Assembly: GCA_015680685.1 (NCBI GenBank)
Contig: MNCI01004678.1
Location: 179,851 to 243,850, forward strand
From: Gnetum montanum
Lineage: Eukaryota; Streptophyta; Gnetopsida; Gnetales; Gnetaceae
Reading direction: 5' to 3'
Length of the DNA stretch: 64,000 nucleotides
Position 1 is the first letter of the stretch. The number at the start of each line of letters is the position of its first letter. Below, one piece after another: positions 55,113 to 64,000 of this stretch. A program made the position numbers and the translations under genes. Below the pieces are notes generated by a model that worked only from the letters and a program-made list of their open reading frames with translations, did not search any database and had not been told where the DNA came from.

Positions 55113-57837
55113 TCTTATTACAATTTCACCATTTTTTTTTGAAGTAATGATGGTTCTTGGTAGACTTTAAAAAGTTGATAAAGTTATGATACATTTCTTT
55201 TATCAAAAAATATATTTGAAGCTATCCTACCAAATACAAGGAAAAAATTTTGAAGGTGATATTTTCATTAAAATATCAAAGCAACTTTGGGGGAGAATAT
55301 TGGATTTAAGTGAGGGATATATCCAAGCAAGGAAACTTATATTTTAATGGAGAAATTGATAAACTTTCAAAGTTAAACAATCAAGTTCAAATTTCCAAAA
55401 TGATGTTCATTAAAATATTAAATTTTATGAAAATTTTTATGTAAAGTTTCTATGATGGGATTTTCAAAAAATCAATAGCCATGGCATGGTGCCTAATGCT
55501 AATTCAAACTCCATGAAAATACCAAACATCTTCCAATGGTGCCATCATCTCAAATCTATCAACTTCCAGAATCAAACCCTTACTTTCTCAAGAAGTAATG
55601 TTGGCATCCATAGCCTAAAATGCAACCTGAATTGTAGCTCATATGTGAAGTAGTTGGTCATCTACATCATAGATTTTAGCATGAACAAACCACAAGGATC
55701 ATTCTGCATAGCACTAGGCTTGTTCAAGCATTAATGCTTCTAGATTTATGGCTTCCATAGCCGTTATAAATTGTGCATTTGCTAACAAACCTATAGTTGG
55801 AGAGTCTCCTTCATCCGTGGATTCCTTAATAGTGAAACCCTTGAAACCCCCACAATACTTACCTCAAAAAAGCTCCACTTCATTATCATATGTCGATTTC
55901 CTAGTAGAGGGCATTATGAAAAATCATGGAAAAAATTATACAAGCCTAGTGGTGGATTACCTATCCTTGGTGGTGCTCACACAAGCGACAAAGATGATGC
56001 CACTTTTCCAACCTTTCATGTTGCAAAGTGACATTTGAAAAATTAATCAAATATGATACACCACTGCACTAGTCATAGAGGTAAAGACAGAGCTACAAAC
56101 AAGTGGTTGTTGCCTTGAAGAGAAACATGGCATTAATGGAGCATGTGGCAAGTACATAGTGGTTTCTCGCTGGTAGTTTGGTCATGTTCACTATTGCATT
56201 TCATGCCCACAATTATTTTTTCATGATAATGTGGTTTCATATTACATACCTTTGTATTATGGTTTTGGTATGGAGTTATAAAATGACCAAAGAAATAATC
56301 ATAAATAAAACCATGATAATAATTGGCTATCTTGCAATTATATTCAAGTGACCTGGAATTGAAGAAGGCACCTTGAATTAGAGTTATCTCTATTGTAAAA
56401 GCATAAATTATTTTTTCCCTATAGGATTATATATTATAAAGGTCAGTATGCCAAAAAATGAGAGCTCATATAAAGGATAAAGCCTCAAAAATATTAATAA
56501 AAATAAAATAGGAGATTTATAAGTTAGTTATTGGAAAGGACACTTGCCATCTATGGCTAAAATTTCTCATGGAAGTTATAACATCTTAGGATGGTTATGA
56601 ATTAATTCCCTAGATATTTGTAACACCCTTAACTTCTCATGATAATTGTAACTACCCTAAGGTCACTATAAAAGGGCCTTCAAAGGTAGAATTGATAAAA
56701 AAAGAAGGATTAGAGGAAAAGATACTTATAAGAATATTGAAGATTGTAAAGCATGGCTTGCTAAAGACATCAATTTAGCTACTTTGTTTTAATCCTGTGA
56801 GTTCATTTCTTCCCATTTTTTTAGTTACTTAGCTAATGGTTTAGATAGTATCATGCTTGGCATTTAATTTTTGGATTTTTCTAAGTTGCCTTTATAGCTT
56901 TTTTTTTCATGCAATATTAGACTTCTATTAAGGTTTACCAAATAAGAGCTTATGTTATATTAGAAAAGCATATTGAGCAAATTTAATAGTAATGTCTTAT
57001 AGAAATTATCTGTTTGAGTTTAGGAAATCTAGAAAATATTTGATACTTTGAGATGACTAAAATAGCTTCTTTATTTTTAAAGTTTATCACCTTAATATTG
57101 CAATCTTGAAATTGTCAAATTTTTCTGGAAGTTCTATTGTTTGCAATTCTTAACCAATATTAAATAGCCAAATAGAAGCTTGTATTTTGTCATTTACAAA
57201 GCATTTTGGTAGTTAAATAGAAGTGTCTTCTATGAAATTTCTTATTCAGCTCACAAGGTTTGAACAATTCATAATAGATTCAATTGGAATAGCTTTATTG
57301 TGAAGTGTTTCCTCATGTGAATTTATCTTGCTTAAACATTTGAGATCCCACACAAATATACTCTCTTTTCTTTTCTCTTTCTAAAACTCATTGAATCTCA
57401 CTCTATTTCTAATTTTCTTATGGAATTTTCTCTCTAGGGAAAATTAGAAGTAGATTGGCAAAATTGTGCTCAAACATTTTTATGAAATTTTATTTGTTAC
57501 AAGTAATGTACTATTTGGACTATATAGACTATGTGATTTGACAAAATGGGAATCTTTAATAACTCACAGTATTTGACAAAGCTAGCTGAATTTCTTTATG
57601 ATAGCCAATTATAGTTTCATACATAAACCCAAGCATTTCAAAATTTACACCAGCAAACACATACTCATGTTTAGTTCATTGCATAACCACTAAGTTTATT
57701 TGGAGGTATCTGGGCCTTCATGTTGTCAGAAGACCAACAAGCATCTAAACCTTGTTTGAAGAACACATTTGCATCCTATGATCCCAAATCTACAAGACTA
57801 AAGGAAAAATCATTGGTGTCCCAAATGGTTGCCAACA
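55113..57837 (+). repeat. 3' LTR of element F
   Basis: Starts with a decayed TCTTATTACAATTTC (TGTTGCCACATTTT in B) and ends GTTGCCAACA. The first 450 bp match the 5' fragment, and the last 1.25 kb (56580-57837) match the B LTR in R-U5, including TATAAAAGG at 56667-56675. The centre, 55566-56580, is not recognisably homologous to the B LTR. Confidence 0.85.
55748..56038 (+). CDS. Uncertain 96-codon ORF within the F LTR
   Basis: MASIAVINCAFANKPIVGES..., with a Pro-rich KPLKPPQYLPQKSS segment followed by LSYVDFLVEGIMKNHGKNYT. It lies in the LTR section that is not shared with element B. I recognise no family; the SYVDFLV text loosely recalls N-termini of plant LINE/gag-like proteins, which is only an impression. 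It may be a captured fragment or chance. Confidence 0.22.
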   Translation: MASIAVINCAFANKPIVGESPSSVDSLIVKPLKPPQYLPQKSSTSLSYVDFLVEGIMKNHGKNYTSLVVDYLSLVVLTQATKMMPLFQPFMLQSDI

Positions 57838-59233
57838 CTTGGTGTATTTCATACGATTTTTAGCTCTTTTTAGGTTTTTTAGACCTAATTCCTTCTCTAT
57901 GGCTTACCTGTAGAAGGAAAATATTTTTTTCATGATAGCATGGGATACATGACACTTTTCAGTAGTCATACTACGACATCCTATTCCTAGATGTCATGGA
58001 AAACATCAAATATTCATAACATTCGACATTATGTGTAAAGAGTGTAATAGGAAAAAATGCAAAAAGAAATGAAAGGTAAGGTTTTTTAATGTGAAAATAA
58101 TGTTTCTAGGTCATGCTCTTAGGGTTGCTTAGAGTTATCTTCCTATGACATCTATTTTTTAAAGGCAATCTAGCATGAACACCACAATTAGGCCTAAACC
58201 TAACTAGAAAGGATGATTAGTCACCTTCTTATCCTCCTTCGCTCAACACTTATTACTCACTATTTTTGGCTCCACAACTTCATGTTGGCATTACCTCTAA
58301 TTTTCAAGCATAAATACCTTAGTTTAAACCCCCAAAATATCACCTTAAGAGACATGCTTATTATTATAATGTGTCTTTTTGGATCTTATTACAATAATTA
58401 TATCATTTTTTATGAAGTGATATCATCTTGTTATGGAAAGACATCATTTATGAATGAGGATGTAACACATATGATCATGGTGACTTTTTCCATAACCTTG
58501 CTAGGAGTTGTGACATAAGTCATGATATTTCATATGAACTATGTAGAAATGCTTATACAAGGAATAGATGAAAAATGGATCACTTCGGCCATTAGCACTC
58601 TAGATATTAACTTTCAATACTAAAAATTTATTTTTGACTTGTCAATTAAAGAGAGAATAAAAATAATTCTCAACTAAAATTCATTATGATTTGGAACTTA
58701 ATACTTAAATTTGTTAGCTCAACACTATTTCTTTTGGACCTCTGATAAGTGATCAATTACTTTTCCCCATCACACTAAGTTTAGTTTGCATGTATAATTA
58801 TGATGCTATTTTGTTTGGTACCTCTTACATGTGGAACATCTCATGGTAAGTATCTATTTGATTTGGGTGGTGCTAGCACAAAGGAAGTGACTAATTAATT
58901 TTAATGGAATCCTCAAATGCATTTTGTGACCTTTTACTATCTGTAATGGTGAAATTCGTATGATTGTGGCTTTTAAACATGCACACATGAGGGATACTCA
59001 GGCCTTGATGAAAGACAGAAACTAAGGTAGTATTATGGCTATCCTTGGTATTGAATCTAATAAATAAGTCCTACAGATGAATTTTTATTTGATTTGGTTT
59101 TGGTTTAGAAAATCACATTGTGCACAATGAATAAATATCCCAACTTTTGATATTTTGAAACTAAGAGGTTTGTGCTAGCTTCTAAGAATTTGAGGTTTGG
59201 GGTGATGGAATTTTTGTTTGGCTATTTGATCTT
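57838..59233. other. Unclassified flank between elements F and I
   Basis: AT-rich DNA that should continue whatever lies left of 44866. A frame at 58213-58518 is hydrophobic (MISHLLILLRSTLITHYFWL) but unrecognised. No LTR boundary, primer site or repeat is seen. Confidence 0.4.
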
Positions 59234-60085
59234 TGATGAAGACTAAATAAGTTGGTTGCATCAACACATGCCCTTTGATGTAGCCTCATCAACACATGCT
59301 TGGATGCATTGACACATATGCATAAATGTTGATCCTCACTAAGCCTATATAAATGTGCATATCAATAGAATTTGTGAAAACTTTGGTCATTACTCTAGTG
59401 AAGCTCTTATAGTTTTCATCCATAGGACTTAGTAAATTTTCCCTTTAAGTGCCCACAACATGGATTAAAGTGATTGTATGGATTTTTATTCAAGTACAAG
59501 ATGTACTTGGATACTTTTACAAGATGGAAATAAAATCGATATTTCCTCTCTCCATTGCAACACTCAAATTAGCATTTAGTTTACTTACCCATACTATAAT
59601 TTTTTATACTTAAGAATTTAATAATTTATTCCATAGTACTTTGATCATAATATACTAATGCTTGGTAACCCTAACAATCAATACTTGGTACACCTAGTAG
59701 TAAACATTTGTTAACCTAGTGACATTAGTATAAGTTCAAGATGTAACAAAAAGTGAGAGCAAATGCTCTACATTTAGGATAGTTTAGTTTCCCTCTAGTT
59801 CTATTAATTAGCTAAAGTTTAATATTTCAATTACCTTGCCTCTTAATACCTTCAAAAAATAAAAAATTATAAAATTATAAATTATATCTTACATATCAAT
59901 CACACTTAGCCATATGGACAAAATTAATGCAAGTGACGATGGGAAAGATAATGACCAATAATCTCATATTTGACTATCTAGGATAAAAGAAACTTAGGTA
60001 GAAGGGGTCCACAGAATTTGACCAGATTACATGGATACATCTGTGATTCGTATGGTCAAGCATAGAGACCACTCACTACTTATCA
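59234..60085 (+). repeat. 5' LTR of element I
   Basis: The right end CTCACTACTTATCA is set by the primer site. The left end is a proposal: TGATGAAGACT at 59234 resembles the TGATGA starts of the other LTRs. TATATAAA at 59346-59353. U5 has the family tail GATTCGTATGGTCAAGCATA. Confidence 0.7.
59346..59353 (+). promoter_or_regulatory. TATA box in the LTR of element I
   Basis: TATATAAA about 110 bp from the proposed U3 end, in the same relative place as in the related LTRs. Confidence 0.55.
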
Positions 60086-60086
60086 C

Positions 60087-60104
60087 TGGCATCATCATCG
60101 AGGA
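60087..60104 (+). other. Primer-binding site of element I, tRNA-Asp type
   Basis: TGGCATCATCATCGAGGA after the LTR end, a decayed TGGCGCCGTTGCCGGGGA. Confidence 0.75.
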
Positions 60105-60242
60105 CTAAAACTTCTAAGCTATTATGCACTAAGTGTTTTAGATAGTTAAATCATACACAGGTCATTTTTGAAATATAATGCATTATCCTTACACAAAAAT
60201 ATTAATTTATTTAAGACATGCTATGAAAAAAATAGACTAAAA

Positions 60243-62230
60243 ATGTCTTCTTATCATAGGGTTGATTCTCCACCTCCTGATAATCTTAACAAAAACACAT
60301 GATAGGACCAAGAAAAATGTTCATGAGATACCTCAATAACTAAAATTTTTCTATGTCCATTCAAATCCCTATTATCTAAACTTCATTTTCATTCTTTAAC
60401 AGAATTATCAACTACACTAGAGAGATTTGGAGCATAATGTTGTGCTACCACCTGATCATGTTATTCCTTCACTATTCATGATAGCACTAATGAAGCTAGG
60501 GCTTGAACTAGAAGCCCCATAATACTAAGTGACAGAAAATCTCTCCAAAGAATATCAACTAATGGAAGCTCAACTTCGAAAAGATAAATTCATGGAGGCC
60601 TAGCATGAAGCCTCCAAGGACAAGAAGGTTCTAATCACTCTAACCTCATAGTCAGAAAAGGAGAATACCTTACTTCCATTAGGATGATCTCAGGGGTCAA
60701 GGTCCTTTTTCCTTTGGCAAGGATAATGAAAATTATCAATGATTACGTTCAACCTTGGCAAGAAACCAACGTAAGAGGAGAACTAGTGTTAGAACTAGGG
60801 GAACCTAAAGAAAAAGGTCCCTTAGCCATTTACCAAAAGAATAACCCATGGACTAGAGAATGAGAGTAAGCCAACATAACTCTTCTAGTTTTCCAACATC
60901 ACCATCCTCCTCATCATAAAGCTCTAATAAGAGAGAATGTCACCATGATCAAAGGAGAACTGATCAAGACCAAGGTGAAGATGATAGAAGAATCCATCAC
61001 AGAGATGGAATAAGGAAACATAGATAATAACGAGAAGAGGGAAAACATCATCAAGAGAGAAGACATAGTAGGCCATATCATTAAAGACATGACCATGATA
61101 AGGGCCATCATGAATATGATGACTATGATGAATGACTTGCTATCAAAAGCATGATAAACATCTTAGAAGAAATTCATATTTCCACCAAGCATAAAATGGA
61201 CAACTAGATCAAACAACTTAATATGAACAACATTTATAAATTTGAAAGAGGTTACAATGCTAATTTGCAACATCATTTGCAAGCCTTCAATGATGCTTGT
61301 GCCTTGCAAAACATTAAGAATGATTGGAAGAAGCTCAAATTGTTCCCTAGGACACTCATTAAAGAAGCTTAAGGTTGGTAATAATCTTTGAAACTAGAAT
61401 TTATCTGTAGATGGAGTACAATGTTAAAGTTATTCAATGATAAATATCAAATGTAACCTAGGGTGCCAAACTTGAAAAAACAAATTCAAGGATGGACACA
61501 AGACAATTATAAATCCCTTGATGCAACCTTGGGAAGGTATTATTCTTTGTTACACTAATGCCCTAGCCATGGTTTCTCTCAAAGAGAGCAACCTCACCAT
61601 GTAATAGATTGACTTAGGAATAAAACCAAAGAGACTCTTGGGGTTTATGCCCAAGGGATATTGTTAGAAATGAGATTCCATCATATACAAAGGCTCATTG
61701 ATCAAATGACAAAAGAAGAATGGGAGCTAAAAAGAGAGAAAGTGCATAAGAGTATAATAGAGATACCTTCACTTGCAAAAGAAAGGTATGCCTCTATGAT
61801 CTTTAGGAGGAAGCACCACTATAGAAGGTTGTGAAAAAGAAAAACTTTGCCAATTTAAAAATATATCACAGAGATATGGGCTAAGATGGGTAAAATCTAG
61901 ATTTGCATAGATGAAAAGTTCCAAACTTCTCTTAAATTCATGAAGAAGAAAATAGAGCATGGAAATAAGAATAGAAATAAAAGAAGGAGAAAAGATATAG
62001 TAAAGAACTACCATCAATAGAAAGGTAAGGCCACAATAGTTGATGAGGTTGTAGATTCTAATACAAAATATGAAGGATATGACATATGCCAATACAAACA
62101 TCCCAAGGGATATTGTCTAGGACTGTCACACTTGCAAGAATCTAGGGTGTATGCCTTAAATCCAAAGCTTGCTAAAAGGAAATTACCCAAAAGATTGCCT
62201 TATCTGCAAGGTAATTATTAGCAATAGTTC
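60243..62230 (+). pseudogene. gag: gag of element I
   Basis: ATG at 60243 (MSSYHRVDSPPPDN) precedes several stops and the decayed N-terminal domain (FILxQNYQLH, HNVVLPPD near 60440). A basic Arg/His/Asp linker spans about 60900-61130. The capsid core reads NMNNIYKFERGYNANLQHHL near 61220, WKKLKLFPRTLIKEA and TKETLGVYAQGILLEMRFHH near 61640. The nucleocapsid motif CQYKHPKGYC near 62085 has lost its first Cys (YDIC). Leu, Lys and Asn richness and scattered TAG/TGA show decay. Same gag family as A, A2, C and G. Confidence 0.82.
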
Positions 62231-62860
62231 CATCAGTAATAATATTATCCAAGTGGAATGTTACCTTAACCTCAAGACTATCATCATTAATGGAAAATTC
62301 CACAGTTATTCTTACCACCAACCTGATCCAAATGGATACTGTGTCTAGTAGCCTATGTCTCTAAGTGGCTTTGTAGGCCATACTTCTTCTTCTTATCACT
62401 ACTATCACCCAAAATATCATAGGCCTACCACTCCATGAACTAAATCTCCTTTCACTTATACTCATTATTATCCATAGTAACACTCTACACCTCATACCTC
62501 CACTTCTTTACCACTTGCACTACCTATGCAAGGTGAGATACCATTGCATCCTGAACAACACAATGCCACACATGCCATAAATTTGTAGCTGGATTACAAC
62601 TTAAGTGGTTCTAAGCATAAACCTTGAAAAAGGACTTTCTTTAAACCCAACAATCCAACTAAACTAATGTAGGCATCTATGACTATGAATCCTTCTCAAG
62701 CTACCCTAGGAATATCTACCAAGCCACCTTCAAATCAAAAATCATAAAATGTTCACATTGTCATATTGACTCATGCAATCACAAACTGGATAAAGTTAGG
62801 ATACATTCCTAAGAAGAAAACTAATCCTAGAAGTTCTCTAATTTATTTACAAATTGCAAG
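62231..62860 (+). pseudogene. Gln/Pro/Thr-rich gag-protease linker of element I
   Basis: Broken frames with Pro, Thr, Ser and Tyr correspond to 48110-48676 of element C (for example PLALPMQGEIPLHPEQHNAT-like text near 62510). No domain. Confidence 0.5.
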
Positions 62861-63345
62861 AAATGATTCGTACAAAGCTTTATTAGACTCAAGTTCTATT
62901 ATAAACTTAATTTCTCAAGAAATGTCCAAAACATAAAACCTACCTCTACTTAAGAAATGTAATATCAGGTTAGAGTTTGTAGACCATTTTATTACTATTC
63001 CATTGGTATTGGTAGATGACATTATGATCACTAGTTATGAATGATCATATCCAACAGACTTCCTAGTTATCCATGTGGACAACTGCAAAGGGGACTTCCC
63101 CATCATTATGGGAAGGGCTTGGCTAAGTACAATTGATGCCAAGTTAGGGATTACAAATCTCTCTTTGAAAATTTCCAAGAAAAATAAATTTGATGAGATT
63201 GAGAAGAAAAGGATTCCATGCATCGCATATAGTGACATAGGGTGTCATTACATGCAAAAAATATGGGTAGTAAGGAGCACATCTATTACAACATGTAAGA
63301 AGTGTGCTGAAACCATAGCATTCAAATGTGCTTGTACACAATAGG
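62861..63345 (+). pseudogene. Aspartic protease of element I
   Basis: The active site reads ALLDSSSIINLISQEMSKT, with the catalytic Asp-Ser kept and Gly changed to Ser, then LPLLKKCNIRLEFVDHFITI, YPTDFLVIHVDNCKGDFPII and MGRAWLSTIDAKLGITNLSL in an open frame from 63075 to 63341. The Cys-rich end (CIAYSDIGCHYMQK, CKKCAET) matches element C. It is followed after stops by the linker to RT. Confidence 0.82.
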
Positions 63346-64000
63346 CACAAAATAAAAATGTACCCAATGGTTGACAACATATGATAGCTCTAATTCTACA
63401 ATGTGTATGAAATTAGTAGAAATCCTCACAAGTGCCTATATAGACAAGATGGACAAGATGAAGTAAATCCAAAGCCAACTCTTTGAAGTAGAATACAAAA
63501 AAGAAGTGGAAAAGTATTATAGAGAGTTTGAAATCTCTCATACCTCTAAACAAGAGCCCTTGGAACTAACATCCTTACTGTCATCTCTAGAATATGTATT
63601 CCTAGATAATGAAAAGCTAATAATCATCAATGCCCAACTCACTAAAGAACAAAAGGCAAAGTTGCTTAAGGTATTCAATAGATGTTCAACAACCTTTGCT
63701 TGATAATATGATGAATTAACAGGAATAGATCCATGCATATGCTAGCATTGGATCTACACAAACTCCACCATCAAACCCAAGAGATTTCTTTAATAGAAAT
63801 TAAATCCAAAATTAAGATACTTTGTTAAAAATAAAGTTGAGAAACTTCTTAAGGCTAGATTCATCTATACATTGGTAGATAGTGAGTGGGTAAGTCCACT
63901 CGTTATTGTATGCAAGAAGGTTAAATAATGAAGAGTTTGTATAGACCTTAGACTATTGAACATGGCTGTGTTCAAGGATCATTTTCTACTACCATTTGTG
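63346..64000 (+). pseudogene. N-terminal part of reverse transcriptase of element I
   Basis: The frame from 63506 reads LELTSLLSSLEYVFLDNEKL, IIINAQLTKEQKAKLLKVFN and RCSTTFA, the usual Athila/Tat stretch L-P-x-x-L-K-Y-x-F-L ahead of RT, then IDPCIC, KLLKARFIYTLVDSEWVSPL and IDLRLLNMAVFKDHFLLPFV, the first RT palm motifs. Two adjacent stops after TTFA and others interrupt it. The catalytic YxDD lies beyond the window. Confidence 0.82.

Larger units (their letters stand above)
44866..57837 (+). mobile_element. Element F: deleted relative of element B, split by element C
   Basis: The left terminus TGTTGTCACATTTTC and right terminus GTTGCCAACA match the LTR ends of element B. Flanks GTTGG (44861-44865) and CTTGG (57838-57842) form a likely duplication with one mismatch. 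The interior keeps integrase, the AT-rich spacer, the extra ORF and the polypurine tract, but most of the 5' LTR, gag, protease and RT are deleted, with LTR sequence joined to the integrase region near 52400. Element C sits inside the 5' LTR fragment. Confidence 0.82.
59234..64000 (+). mobile_element. Element I: Athila-like Ty3/gypsy with LTR, gag, protease and RT start
   Basis: Plus-strand LTR (about 59234-60085), tRNA-Asp-type primer site, gag, protease and the N-terminal part of reverse transcriptase, running off the right edge. The RT text (IDLRLLNMAVFKDHFLLPFV near 63940) matches the Athila signature RVCIDYRKLNAATRKDHFPL. It is the only member of this family in the window that shows pol. 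Stops and frameshifts show it is inactive. Confidence 0.85.

Noticed and set aside
58213-58518. Possible membrane protein of 101 codons
   Set aside because: The hydrophobic content follows from T-rich codons; no family, conserved partner or start context supports it.
1-64000. tRNA, rRNA, snRNA genes, CRISPR arrays, bacterial operons
   Set aside because: No cloverleaf with CCA-type arms, no conserved rRNA words, no spaced identical repeats and no ribosome-binding-site-led gene clusters were seen on either strand by eye. tRNA-like matches are the 18-nt primer sites.

Overview
The window is a block of intergenic plant nuclear DNA made almost entirely of decayed, nested Ty3/gypsy LTR retrotransposons. 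I found no convincing host gene, rRNA, tRNA, CRISPR array or bacterial-type operon. A land-plant genome is indicated by primer-binding sites derived from tRNA-Asp, Athila/Tat-type gag, protease and reverse-transcriptase motifs, a chromovirus-like pol, LTRs of up to 3.1 kb, AT-richness and deep nesting. A very large, slowly purged genome such as a gymnosperm's would fit, but the species cannot be read from this sequence.

Layout. 1-2359: element A (minus), gag plus 5' LTR of an Athila-like family. 2360-4690: unclassified DNA with two short tandem repeats and one odd ORF. 4690-10323: element A2 (plus), with the end of an LTR, a primer site, gag, protease and a long 3' noncoding tract. 10324-23580: element B (minus), a complete 13.3-kb element with 3.1-kb LTRs and an ATACA target duplication, inserted in A2-related sequence. 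24.36-28.00 kb: element D (plus), with unusual ORFs, one strongly coiled-coil, and a 3' LTR. 28092-28929: a second copy of D's LTR, inverted. 29.45-34.4 kb: element E (minus), Tat/Ogre-like gag and protease. 34737-35241 and 42236-43560: chromovirus-like element H (plus), split inside pol by composite element G (35242-42235). 44866-57837: element F (plus), a deleted relative of B, itself split by the Athila-like element C (45238-52321). 59234-64000: element I (plus), an Athila-like element with LTR, gag, protease and the start of reverse transcriptase, running off the window.

Relationships. A, A2, C, G and I share one gag family. C, A2 and G have no recognisable reverse transcriptase or integrase and share a roughly 2-kb 3' noncoding tract, so they look like a non-autonomous lineage; element I keeps the start of RT and could represent the autonomous partner. 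B and F are one family with an extra ORF between integrase and the 3' LTR. Nearly every ORF carries stops or frameshifts, many at C-to-T or G-to-A positions as expected for methylated plant repeats.

The most unusual structure is G. It ends at both sides in the U3 terminus of its LTR, because an extra inverted LTR is joined through a fragment of the primer-binding site, yet the whole is flanked by a perfect CTTAT duplication and H's reading frame resumes across it. This looks like integration of an aberrant, snap-back reverse-transcription product. A less complete inverted LTR pair lies at 27.1-28.9 kb.
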